The notes beneath the pieces were generated by a model, which was given only the letters and a program-made list of their open reading frames with translations, made no database searches and was not told the DNA's origin. From Closterium sp. Naga37s-1 (Eukaryota; Streptophyta; Zygnematophyceae; Desmidiales; Closteriaceae): a DNA stretch of 64,000 nt. Position 1 is the first letter of the stretch. Every line of letters begins with the position of its first letter. The DNA lies in contig CANJKZ010000090.1 of NCBI GenBank assembly GCA_947471745.1, forward strand, positions 916,941-980,940, given 5' to 3'. Shown piece by piece: positions 22,276 to 33,129 of this stretch. Made by a program: the position numbers and the translations under genes.

Positions 22276-24848
22276 CTACTCCCCAACAGACATGCCGAAT
22301 CCGAATTTGTAGTCCTTTTTCCAGTGATCCACCTGAAAGTGCAACACGAAAAGGTTAGCACCTGGGTAACAAAGACCGGATTAGGAATGTTAAGAATGAA
22401 AGGGCATGGGAAGACATGCGAGCCGAAATAGAAGCAGCAATGCATACAAACAGAACCATCAGACATCAACTCTCAATATTAAAATACCTCTGCAGAGAAA
22501 AGGAGATTAACACCAAGATTGAGCCTTTCTTCCAAATAGGCCGCTACACAGCCATTGGTGTCCAGCCGCCCCCGCAGCCGACACTGATTGGTGGAAACAC
22601 AAGGTGGGGAGAGGGGAAGAATGCGAAAATCGAAGGAAAATCATAAGGGGGGGAGGAGTGGGAACGATTCTATGCCACACAAAGTGCCACACAGCCATTG
22701 GTGTCTAGCAGCCCCCCAGAAAACAGTGGTTGGTGAAAATACAAGGGGAAGGGACGCAGGAGAAAGAGGGGATTGCAGGGCCAGCGGAAATCGGGAATTA
22801 TTGTGAGAGGACAGGGGTGGGTTGGATGAATTGTGAATGCTGCAGAGGCAGTTACTCAACCAATCACATCAGAGTAGAGGTCACAAAGAGTGGGGTGGAG
22901 AGTGGGGAAGCGGGGGGTGAGGAACGAAAGAGAGCCAGGTGCAAGAGTGAGGGACGAATGAGAGTGCAGTGAATGGTGGAGTGCGAATGGGGAATGAAGT
23001 GCGGGAACGGGAGTGTTGGCAAGAACACACACAAGGAAATCAGGTGGGTCTAAAGGGGAAGGGAAAGCCTTATACTCACCCCCCCAAAGCCTTATTCCTA
23101 CCTAACTGCCCCCATCACAGGCACCTTCATTACAGTCATCTTATCTCAGCCATCTTGTTCCTGTCATCTTGGTGATAGTGACTGATACCCATTACAGTCA
23201 CCTCTTGCTACAGCCACACACACCTGCATCACAATGCAGTTGCCTTGCCATGCACGTCCCTGTATAATCTCATTCGCCACTCATTACAGGCACACACACA
23301 CACCCATACCTGGGGCACAATGCAGTACGCACATGCATCCCTCTACACTAACCACTCATTACAGACACAAACAAAAGCCCGTCGCAAGATAAAATCGTAT
23401 CCCATAGCTCCCTGTACACACCTGGCGCAGGATATAATCATATCCCACACTTGTGGCCGATTCTTTGCTGTTCCAGTTGTGCAAAAAGTCGGCTGCTAGG
23501 GCCACCTGGTGAGGATTGGAACGGGCAATGAGGGGAGAAGGGCAAAGAGGGTGGATGGATAGGGATGGGTGAAGAGATGGGACGGATGAGAAGGTAGGTA
23601 TGGATGAAGGGAGGGACACGTGAGGTGCAGAGCAGAGCAGATTAATGGACACCACAATGAGGTGGCTTTCCAGTCACGTGTTTGAAGAAGTGTTTGAGAC
23701 GTCTCAAAGAGAACACAACTTATGAGACGTCTCAAAGAGAACACAACTTATGAGACGTCTCAAAGAGAACACAACTTATGAGACGTCTCAAAGAGAACAC
23801 AACTTATGAGACGTCTCAAAGAGAACACAACTTATGAGACGTCTCAAAGAGAACACAACTTATGAGATGTCTCAAAGAGAACACAACTTATGAGACGTCT
23901 CAAAGAGAACACAACTTATGAGACGTCTCAAAGAGAACACAACTTATGAGACGTCTCAAAGAGAACACAACTTATGAGACGTCTCAGAGAGAACACAACT
24001 TATGAGACGTCTCAAAGAGAACACAACTTATGAGACGTCTCAAAGAGAACACAACTTATGAGACGTCTCAAAACACTTCTTCAAACACGGAGCATACTAA
24101 TGGACACCACAATGAGGTGGCTTTCCAGTCGGCTCAATGCTTACCGAAGTCACACAACTTATCTGACTCATGCCTTATCAGCCTCATACCATATCCAACG
24201 CATACCTTATCTGACACGCGTTGCACATAGGTCATGGAAACCACTCCTGTGCTCGCCACCTGTGCTGTCGCGACCTGGAGGAAGTGAGATGGATATGGGA
24301 TGGCACATGATTTGGAGCACGCGTTGCACATAGGTCATGGAAACCACTCCTGTGCTCGCCACCTGTGCTGTCGCCACCTGAAATGAGTGGGATGGCATGG
24401 ATTGGAGCGATGCGGGATGGCATGGATTGGAGCGATGCGGGATGGCAGGATTGGAGCGATGTGGGATGGGCATGATTTGTCCAGGAGAAAGAAGAGGAGG
24501 AGCACATGCTCTGCTGCACATGCTCTGCTGCACATGCTCTGCTGCACATGCTCTGCTGCAAATGCCTTACGGCACGCACCAGCAGGAGCAGCTCACCACT
24601 TTATCGGTGTTGTAGCGCCCTGCAATGCCCAGGCCAGAGCGTCGCTGGTGGCCCAGCCAGAAGGCCTCTCCTCCCAGGCAGAGCGTGGGTGTGACGCTTT
24701 GAATGTAGTTCACTCCGTAGAAAGCGTTGTTGCCCGCCTGTGCCTGCCACTGGTAGTCCGACCCCTGCAGTGGTGGAGGTCGGGGAAGCACATTGAGGAA
24801 TGCCGTTAAGTGTTGACACCTCGCTTGGTTCACACACAAACACACACA

Positions 24849-24885
<37 letters not shown>

Positions 24886-24920
24886 GCACGCACGCACACA
24901 CACACACACACGCACGCACG

Positions 24921-24959
<39 letters not shown>

Positions 24960-27900
24960 GCACACACACACAACACACTCTCTGACAGGAATAAATGCGT
25001 GCACCTTGTAGTCGAGCTGGAACATGCCCTGCGAGAAGTGAGGCTCGTTCACGATCTGCGCGCACTCAACTAAGCTGTTTCCCAATCTCTCCCTCTCATA
25101 AACCCACCCACACTCACACACGCACACATACACTCTCTCACACACGCACACGCACCTTGTAGTCGAGCTGGAACATGCCCTGTGAGAAGTGCGGCTCGTT
25201 GACGATCTGAGCGTTCACCTTCAACGCCACGCTGTCCGTCACCTGGTAGCTCACCCGCGCACTCAACCTCCCGTCCGCCATCCGCCCTATCAGCATCTTC
25301 TGCTTGCGGCAGTGACGTGGCACCGGGGAGGGGAAGAGGGAAGGGGAGGGAGAGGCGACGGAGAAAGAGTCAGGAAAAGGAAGACGGGCAAGCAAGGTGC
25401 AACCTGGTCGCTCACTGGCACGCTCGGCCTGCTGCCTGCCTTTTGAGACGTCTCAAAAGTTCTCTTCTTGCACGCTCGGACTGCTGCCTGCCTGCCATCC
25501 GCCCATTCAGCATCTTATGCTCGCGGACGGCTGAGGGTGCAGGGAATGAAGGGGAGGAGGGGGGATGGAGGCGATGAGCAAAGGTTCCAGAAAAGGGCAT
25601 GCATGCAAGGGAGAATGGAATGTGTTAGTCTCTTTAGATTTGGAATGTGGTGTTATCTTCAAATTTGACTCATGACGATTCGATGAAGGACGGAAAGGCA
25701 ATTCAAGTTTCCAGTTGTGGTGCGGTATAGCAAGCAGGAGAGAGGAGCGGGAGGGGGAGGGGAGGAGGAGGAGGAGGAGGAGGAGGAGGAGGAGGAGGAG
25801 GAGGAGGAGGAGGAGGAGGAGGAGGAGGAGGAGGAGGAGGAGGATCAGAATCAGAGGAATAATACTTTCTAGTCCACCTCCCCCCCAACTTCACTCTCAA
25901 GCCCCACTCGCCTTAGCGTCCAGCACATTCGCCCCAAACTCGTACGACGAGTGCGGCACCTTCAGAATGCCCCGCTTTACCCCACACATTCAGAATGCAC
26001 CACCTTACCTTGCTCTCTCACATCCCACTGACCTTAGCGTCCAGCACATTCGCCCCAAACTCGTACGACGAGTGCGGCACCTTCAGAATGCCCCCCGACT
26101 GCGACGGCACCTCGGCACTGCCCATCAGCACACTGCGGGAGTCAAGTGCGCGTAAGGGGAGGGAGGGAGGGAGGGAGAGAAGGAGGGGGGTTAGAGAGGT
26201 GAGTGGGCGACTGAGACGGCACCTCCGCACTCCCCATCAGCACACTGCATGAGTCGGGTGTGTGTGTGAGGGAGGGAAAAAGAGGGGGGAGATGGGAAAA
26301 AATGCGGGAAAGGGGGAAAGGTGTTGATTAAGATACAATCGCGGAGGTGACAGTGGGACTGAGACGGCGCCTCGGCACCACCCATCAGCACACTACGGAG
26401 GGGGGGAGGGGAGAGGGGGGAGAGCGAAAGGGAGGGGGGGGGGGGGGGGTAAAGGTGCGGAGGAAGGGGGGGAGGGGAGAGGCGGGCGAGAGATCGGGGG
26501 GGAAGGGGGAGGGGGGGGGTTCAGAGTGACCCGGCGACTGGAGCTGCCCTTCAGCACACTGAAGGTGGGGAGGTGCGTGAAAGGGGGTAGAGGAGGGGAG
26601 AGAGGAAAAAAAGAGGCGGTGAAATGGACTCAGAGGTGATTCGAACGGCAGTGCTACGTTCTGCCATTTGCAAACTGTGAGCGCGAATAGCGAGGAGGAG
26701 GGGGAGAGGGGGGAGAGGGAGAGGGAGGGAGGGAGGGAGGGAGGGAGGGAGGGAGGCGGAGAGGAAGGGGACGAAGGGAGGTAGGGAGGAAGTAAAAGAG
26801 AAGGTACAATGCGAAAATGAGACACAGGTCGCTAGAGGGACTCAGAGAGAAGGGAAAGCAAGGCAGGAGAAAAGGGGGGAAGACAGACAGGGTAAGGGGC
26901 CAATGAGCGACGAGCGGAACGATCAAGTGGTTGCTCTTGGAGACTAAGGAATTGGAGGCATGCACTTGTGAGTCGACTCAAAAGTCAGGAGGCGAAGAAA
27001 TTGGAAGCATGCACTTGTGCTGCGCGCACGCGCGAAAGGGAAGGGGCTAAAACACGTGCGGGAGCGACTGGGGGCTATCTAACAATCACCTGTGCGAGAG
27101 CGAGAAGGACTGGTTGAGTGGCTTATTGAAGTCGAAGCGAAGGCCCTCGAAGAGGTCGGGCTTTAACGACACTGCGCGCGACGATGCACGGGGACGGGCG
27201 GTAGGGAGGAGCGAGGGGGGAGGAAGGGAGGGAGGGGGGGCGGCAAGGGGACGAGGAGAGTGCACGAGGGGAAGGGGAAGGGGGACAAGGGGAAAAGGGG
27301 GGGAAAAGGGGAGGAGAGGTTAAAGGAGAATGAGAGTGGGGGAAGTGAAGGGGTCCCATGAGTACCAGCGGGGGAGAAACGGGGGAAGCAAGGGGGGAGT
27401 GGGGAGAAAAAGGGGGGTGGAGTGGAGAGGGGCACGGGGAAGTGCGGCAAGCAGGGATGAGTGGGGATGAGTGGGGCGGGGAGCAGTGCAAATGAGAGGG
27501 GAGTAGTAGAGAGAGGCGAGGGGAGAACTGGAGAGAAGAGGGGGGGAGTTTATTTATTTATTTATTTGAAGAAGGGGGGAATGTGGGGGGGGGGGGAGGG
27601 GGGAGAGGGGGGGGACGTAATACACTATGAGAGGGAGGGAATGGCGGAGAAGAACGGAAGGCGACGAGGCGGAGAAAGGGCGTGTGAGATGCAGTGGAGC
27701 AGAGAAGAAGGGCTGGAATGGAACGACTGAGCTGAGAAGAAACGGAGGCCGAAAATGGTCACGGATGGAGAAAGGGTGGAATTGAGTTCATCGTTCCAGG
27801 CATAACGCGTTAGTAGCCTGATCACGCACTCTAAGCGCGGATGAGCACGTCCGGCTTTTTTTCTGAGACATCTCCAGAGACGTAACGCGTTAGTAGCCTG

Positions 27901-28584
27901 ATCACGCGTTCTAAGCGCGGATGAGCACGTGAGCCCTCCAACTGGCCATTAGCCCTTATCCTGAAACCCTCGCTTCAACCCCGTTAGCCCGCATCCATCA
28001 ATGCGGCAGATCCACGATAATCCAAAAACGCGAATATTCGATAGCGCGCTCCGTTTAATGAAGGTCTATAAATCTCCAGTGACGCACGGCACGGATCGGC
28101 AACCTACTTGACCAGAGTGATAGACCAGGATCGACGATCATCAGGCGAGTATAGAGGAGAAATGCCACGTGGGACTCGGGTCATCAGGGCTTATCGATCG
28201 CTGTCGGATGGCAGCTGGCAGCAGGTGTCAGAATGGCCACGATCGATTCGGCATGCACTTATTGGACGTGATCTGATCTGAACTGATCCGGACCGATTGG
28301 CAATATCCGTGTCAAAATACAACGTCAATCGCTCTATTCATCCTCGTTAAGGAGTGCTTACTAAGTGCTTCTCGTTGGATCTCCTCATATTTCACCGGGC
28401 ACGGCAGATTCAGATAGTCCACTTTCTCCGGAGGCTTCTCCGCGTTTCCCGCCGCATCGGCCGGCGGAACGACCTGTTGCAAGCCAACCGGGCCCGCGGG
28501 GGGCAGAGGAACTCCCGCGGGTGCAATTGGCGGAGGCGGAGGTGCGGATGGCGCTGCCGCCGCGTGACTCACGTTCGCCCCCAT
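22276..28584 (-). CDS. TOM40: TOM40, mitochondrial outer-membrane import channel, 9 exons, 340 aa
   Basis: Tom40 is the beta-barrel pore of the TOM complex through which nearly all nuclear-encoded mitochondrial proteins pass. Exons in coding order: 28584-28362, 27171-27090, 26132-26033, 25299-25156, 24764-24597, 24274-24206, 23505-23422, 22583-22488 and 22332-22276. All junctions are GT-AG, and the sum of 1023 bases gives 340 codons plus stop. Recognisable plant Tom40 blocks are [109 protein letters not shown] and the C-terminal [12 protein letters not shown] beta-signal. The N-terminus is Ala/Pro-rich, as in other plant Tom40s. Introns are loaded with repeats and with partial copies of exons 3, 4 and 6. 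Confidence 0.96.
23643..24130. repeat. 28-bp GAGACGTCTC minisatellite with inverted and direct flanks, TOM40 intron 6
   Basis: Fourteen GAGACGTCTC palindromes spaced exactly 28 bp lie at 23696 to 24060, separated by AAAGAGAACACAACTTAT. The array is flanked by inverted copies of CGTGTTTGAAGAAGTGTTT (23677-23695 and its complement to 24089). Outside these is a 33-bp direct repeat (23643-23675 and 24098-24130, starting TAATGGACACCACAATGAGG). Confidence 0.95.
24317..24385 (-). repeat. Upstream partial copy of TOM40 exon 6 (5' echo)
   Basis: It repeats the acceptor and the first ~60 bases of exon 6 ([16 protein letters not shown]) and then diverges. The acceptor CATTTCAG is intact. The real exon is 24206-24274. 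Confidence 0.92.
24500..24556. repeat. CACATGCTCTGCTG tandem repeat
   Basis: About four copies in TOM40 intron 5, beside the exon 5 donor. Confidence 0.85.
24832..24972. repeat. (CA)n microsatellite with CG interruptions, TOM40 intron 4
   Basis: About 140 bp of CACACA/CGCACG dinucleotide repeat. Confidence 0.95.
25000..25070 (-). repeat. Downstream partial copy of TOM40 exon 4 (3' echo)
   Basis: It repeats the last ~60 bases of exon 4 ([18 protein letters not shown]) and its donor, now AAG|GTGCAC. The real exon is 25156-25299. Confidence 0.92.
25440..25459. other. Solitary 20-bp palindrome, TOM40 intron 3
   Basis: CTTTTGAGACGTCTCAAAAG is perfectly self-complementary and has the same GAGACGTCTC core as the 28-bp array in intron 6. 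Confidence 0.9.
25761..25843. repeat. (GGA)n microsatellite, TOM40 intron 3
   Basis: About 27 uninterrupted GGA/GAG units. Confidence 0.97.
25912..25975 (-). repeat. Downstream partial copy of TOM40 exon 3 (3' echo)
   Basis: It repeats the last ~55 bases of exon 3 ([12 protein letters not shown]). The donor position reads AAG|GCGAGT, a GC-type donor. Confidence 0.88.
26204..26565 (-). repeat. Three decayed upstream copies of TOM40 exon 3 start
   Basis: Copies at about 26207-26255, 26350-26400 and 26531-26562 repeat the acceptor and first codons of exon 3 ([12 protein letters not shown] region, on the minus strand) with growing divergence. Polypurine tracts separate them. Confidence 0.8.
26970..26979. 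other. Solitary GAGTCGACTC palindrome, TOM40 intron 2
   Basis: GTGAGTCGACTCAAAAG shares the core and AAAA tail of the 47-bp array at 4318-4727. Confidence 0.8.
27800..27932. repeat. Direct repeat of ~48 bp in TOM40 intron 1
   Basis: TAACGCGTTAGTAGCCTGAT, then CACGC..TCTAAGCGCGGATGAGCACGT, occurs twice (about 27802 and 27882). Confidence 0.9.
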
Positions 28585-29458
28585 CGGGCTCCCTTATAAC
28601 GAGAACCGCTAATAACGAAACCCTATATCAGCTAGACGGGCAGTGGCTAGACCTAGTTAATAAATGAACGCTATTAGGGCACAGCGATTCACGCTCTCAG
28701 AATGCGCCCGGAACGAGGAAGAACGGATGTAGGCGGCAGAAGGGGGGAAGGAGGCGGAGGAGGCAGAGGGGAGGAGAAAAGAGGGGAGAGGAAAAAGCAA
28801 GACGCACGGGAAAAAGGGAGAGAAGGGGAGGTCTGGGTGAACCATTCCCATTCCAAAGCCAGATGAGCAAGCAGCAGGACAAAATTCGCTGGCTGGTGAC
28901 AATCCCTAGGTGCGATGCGGTGAGCGTGTATGCAAAAAGTTATATAGATATTTCTTTTTCCAATTTATGTACCCTGCATTTCAACACAGTAAGTAATTTG
29001 GTAATTGGGTTTCAGATAATGACGGGGCGGGGAACATCTCTTTAATATCTCCTTTATGTGTTTGAGAAATCAGCCAGAGGTACCAGCTCAATCTGAATGA
29101 TACAGAAAATACAGCTCATAAGCATGACAGCCCACCCCCATCTGCATGACAATTACAGTACCATATGTACCAGGAGCTATTTTTTGTATAGCCCTTCAAC
29201 AAACCGTAACCCTTCAACAAACCGTAACATAAGGTACCTACTCGTGCTCGTTTGCATGAAACTCTGGGTTCAGATTTCACAAAAAAGTGATAGAATATGC
29301 ATGCACACCCTTTCAATTGTTCCAGAAGACATGCAAAACAGTGGCAAATGCCTTCAAGATGAGCGGCACGATGAATCTGAAATCCCAAGTGCTTCTTCCT
29401 CCCATCGCATGCACTCCTAGGCAGTAGAGCGAGGGGGGGCTGTCTAACCCCATGGGAT
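28585..29458. other. Intergenic region between FAS1 3' end and TOM40
   Basis: No gene is seen. It should hold the TOM40 promoter next to 28585 and the FAS1 3' UTR. A short duplicated AACCCTTCAACAAACCGTAA lies near 29188-29228. Confidence 0.4.
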
Positions 29459-31184
29459 CTAGAGGGCGCAGGCAAGAGCCGCGCCCAGGACCAGCAGCGC
29501 AGAGAAGAGACGCGAGACCGTGACAACGCCACCTGGAATCCAAGATTGTGGGGAGCGGGAATGGGAGTGCGGGGTTGGAGAAATGGGAGTGAGGGAGGAG
29601 GAATAGGAGTAAGCAGGAGAAAGCAAGAGATATGGTGAGGAGAAATGGGAGTAGGGAGATGAACGAGTAATGGAAAGGTGGCCAGGGGGGTGCATGGCGC
29701 TCAATGTTGAAGGTGCATTGTGTAGTACTCTGAACCATGATGATACGAAATTTTATGCATTGGATTGGAGAACGAAAGCAAGGTGAAAAGGTAAAAACAC
29801 GCTATATATTTCCATGCTGTGAGAAATTTGAATCCCAACTCCGGCTTGCAAGATATTAAAACGCGTACCAGGTAGGGAGGCGATGTTGCTGGGGAACACA
29901 ACCGTGCTGACATAGAAATAATCCTTCTGCGGCTCGTCGATCATTGCCACAGCAGACGAAGTACCAGCAGCCGCGCCAGATGCGAGGGGGTCCGAGCCAG
30001 AAACAAGCCCACTGCTGGTGCTGTTACACTTGAAGTTCAATTTGTTGTTGCTGAACGCGGTCTGGAAGGACGTTCCAGCGTCGTTGCACTGCCCATATTT
30101 ATGTTTCAGGGAGCGGGGGGAGAGAGAGTGAAGGGAATTGAGCGAAGCAAAAAATGCTTGTTGTGGTAACAGAGTGTAACTACAGAAGTGGCAAACACCT
30201 GTTAAACAACAGCGATTATACACTCGAAAGCACACACCGTCAAATAGAGGAGGGAGGGGTTTGGGGAGGGGGGGAAGAAGGGGGGTGGGGAGGGAGGGGG
30301 AGGACATTCCGCAAGCGTACCTTGCTATCCAGGTCCAAGATCGTAACCCTAGAAACCGCCGTGTGGAACGACATGAGGTTGAAGAGCGCGGTCCTCGCGG
30401 CCTCGCTCATGGGATGCGACGTGAGCGTTTTGCACGACTTGGCCTTGTCAGCCAGCGCCGACAGCTCCTTGCTGTTCGTCTTCCTTCCCGCGAAAACCAC
30501 CGCCTTCTTGATCCGATCGCTCGCGACCGCGTCGAGAGCCTCGTAAAGCGCACCGCTGCCCCGGCTCTTCTTGTACCCCTCAAACGCGTCGCTCCACGCG
30601 CGGTTCGTGGGAAGAAAGATCGACTTCCCTTCCGGGAACTTGCACACGGAGTTCGCGAGGTAGCCGAGAATGAAGAACGACTTGGACACGTCGTCGAACT
30701 TGATCGCCATCGGAACCTTCATCCGCAGGGATGGCGGCGGGGAAGGTGGAGCGCCGGGCGCCGCCGGAGGCGCCGCGGCTGCGAGCACCTGCTCCAGGGT
30801 GTAGTCCTGCATGTAGTCGTCGTCATTGTACTGATCGCTTGGCGCGTTGGGCGACGGCGCCGGTGGTGCGCCGACCGAGGGTGCTCCGGCCCCCGCTCCG
30901 CCCCCTGCCCCGGCCCCCGCGGCCGCGGGTGCTTCTGCGTCGCCCTCGCCGGAGCCGGCCGCGGGTGCTGCTGCGGGCGCGGCTTGCAGAACCCGACGGC
31001 TCGCTGCTACCCCCATTTCGGACGAATCAGCGAGCGCCGCGGCCGGCAGAGCGGCGGTTGCGAGGAGCAGGAGCGCGACGAAAGCCACGAGGGATACGAG
31101 GCGGCTCGGCGTCGCGACGGGCTGAGCTGCGGCGGCGCCGGTGGCCGCCGTCCACCGTGACGCTGTGGCGATGCGGGGAGCCAT
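29459..31184 (-). CDS. Fasciclin-like (FAS1) secreted protein with probable GPI anchor, 3 exons, 385 aa
   Basis: Exons in coding order: 31184-30321, 30088-29869 and 29532-29459; phases 0 and 1; sum 1158 bases. An upstream in-frame ATG exists, but the start at 31184 is preferred because it places the signal peptide (LVAFVALLLLATAALPAAALA) early. An Ala/Pro/Gly-rich, AGP-like stretch follows. The single FAS1 domain starts near YTLEQVLAA and has the H1-like SIFLPTNRAWSDAF and H2-like NLMSFHTAVSRVTILDLDSK. The C-terminus is a short hydrophobic tail (LFSALLVLGAALACAL), as in GPI-anchor signals. FAS1 proteins act in cell-wall and cell-surface adhesion. This resembles fasciclin-like arabinogalactan proteins; the exact subfamily is not clear. 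Confidence 0.87.
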
Positions 31185-32529
31185 GATTAGCAGTTCGCGC
31201 GGGAAGGACGCCTCGGCAGGAAGAACGACCGACGTGTGCAATGAAAGGGCGGCGTCACACGACGTTTGCAACGAAAGGGTGGTGTCACACGACGTGTGGA
31301 ACGAAAGGCGGGGGAGGCTACCTCTGAGACGTTACCTCACAGTTTCCTGAGTGTTAGTAGTAAGCACGCCATGGCTCCTTAACCTCTGGTTCCTTCACCT
31401 GGGCTGAAGGTGGGCGTGTTGAGCAAGGTGAGGTCGTAGCGGGGGGCTCTGTGCGCATCGTTCCCGTCCTTTTCCCCCACGTATTCCTCTTCGCCCCGTC
31501 CGCGCAAGCTGTGCGGCTCTGGTGTGACGCCGCTGCGATGATAATGCCTCCCCCGCATCTCCCTTCCGACGGCGCCTCATAGTGGCGACGTCGCTCCGAA
31601 CAATCTGAAGCGGGTGAAGATCATCCTGGCAAGGTTTTTGACGCGCCTCGAGGAAGTCCGACTTTTAAACGGTCTGTAGCAATCGTTTTGGGGATGCCTC
31701 AGGAGCACGTCATGTTCAGTGCGGCGCACGGTAAACCGGTTGTGAGAACTCCAGCGAAATGGAAAACCTCATTCCGCGCGACAAACTAGGATTGCCTCCG
31801 CGCTAGGATAATAGCTCAGCGCGGCGCAGAGCGGCGAGAAGCAACGTAGCTACAACGGCGCGGGCGAGTCGCTCCGCGCTTGACCAGTTTGAATGGCTGT
31901 GGTGAGGAGATGACAGCAGATGGAACTACCATCTGAATAGATAGAACTACCATCTGTAGTTCAGTTCAGGGATTACAGGAACAGTAGAACAGAGGGGGAG
32001 GGCCAAAAGTAACGAAATCGGCCTGTGTGGTTTCCGGTTTCGGGATTTCGCGAACCAACCTCCTCTCGATTATTGTTCGAACAGGCGAAATGGTTTCGTC
32101 AAACCCGAAACCTGTCAGACCAAAACCATCATCTGCGCTACACAAGTTACAAGCAGACAACTGCCAGGCATGACCTAGACACAGAATGAGGCGAGGAGCA
32201 TCAAGAAGTCATGGTCCGATTAGTTTATGATGTGCACTTACTATCATGGCATGACCTAGAACAGATGTATCACGCAAAGCCAAGTCCCTCCGCCGTCTTT
32301 ATGTCTCGTCGCCGCGCCACTTCTTGTCACTGGCGTGGATTTGCCTTCCAGAGTCGAATCTGTAGTAGTAAGGTAAAGAAAAGCTGCGATGTTGGGGCTA
32401 CGAAGTTTTTTCTGCTGGAAAAATGCGGTCACGCGGCCGTCAGCCCGAGTCGGGCAACCAGATATCCACACAACCTAGCGGAGCCACCGAGCGCCGGGGG
32501 TCATCATCGTCATCATCGGATGACTCACA
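31185..32529. other. Divergent intergenic region between FAS1 and gene C
   Basis: No coding gene is seen. Near 31227-31310 a ~32-bp unit (ACACGACGTGTGNAACGAAAGG type) repeats three times, directly upstream of the FAS1 start. The region presumably holds the promoters of both divergent genes. Confidence 0.45.
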
Positions 32530-32950
32530 GCATCACGAGTCATCGCCTCGACTCGCAGCATCACGAGTCATCGCCTCGACTCGCAGCATCACGAGTCATC
32601 GCCTCGACTCGCAGCATCACGAGTCATCGCCTCGACTCGCAGCATCACGAGTCATCGCCTCGACTCGCAGCATCACGAGTCATCGCCTCGACTCGCAGCA
32701 TCACGAGTCATCGCCTCGACTCGCAGCATCACGAGTCATCGCCTCGACTCGCAGCATCACGAGTCATCGCCTCGACTCGCAGCATCACGAGTCATCGCCT
32801 CGACTCGCAGCATCACGAGTCATCGCCTCGACTCGCAGCATCACGAGTCATCGCCTCGACTCGCAGCATCACGAGTCATCGCCTCGACTTGCAGCATCAC
32901 GAGTCATCGCCTCGACTCGCAGCATCACGAGTCATCGCCTCGACTCGCTT
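32530..32950. repeat. 28-bp minisatellite upstream of gene C, ~15 copies
   Basis: Units of 28 bp (CATCACGAGTCATCGCCTCG, then ACTCGCAG) repeat almost perfectly. Each has GAGTC and GACTC facing each other and one TGACTC half-site on the complement. The array ends ~180 bp before the ATG of gene C. Confidence 0.95.
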
Positions 32951-32984
32951 CGTAGTTCCAAACTCGCCCGTCGTGCTTTCGCAA

Positions 32985-32997
32985 GAAGTATTTTTAC
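32985..32997 (+). promoter_or_regulatory. Candidate TATA element of gene C
   Basis: AAGTATTTTTACT lies about 141 bp before the ATG at 33130, close to the distance seen in gene B. Weak match. Confidence 0.3.
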
Positions 32998-33129
32998 TCA
33001 CCCATTATCGCAGTTCCTTTCTAAATCAGTGAGCAGCAAGATTGCGGCGTTTGCTACCGCTAGTATTAGTCTCGGTTCACCACACCGTGCCGCGACCCAG
33101 TCCCCTTCCGCGCAGCATCTCCGTCGCAA

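Noticed and set aside
24132-24333. The upstream copy of TOM40 exon 6 (24317-24379) as the real exon
   Set aside because: It lacks the SDK end and a donor in frame, while 24206-24274 has both and joins exons 5 and 7 in phase 0.
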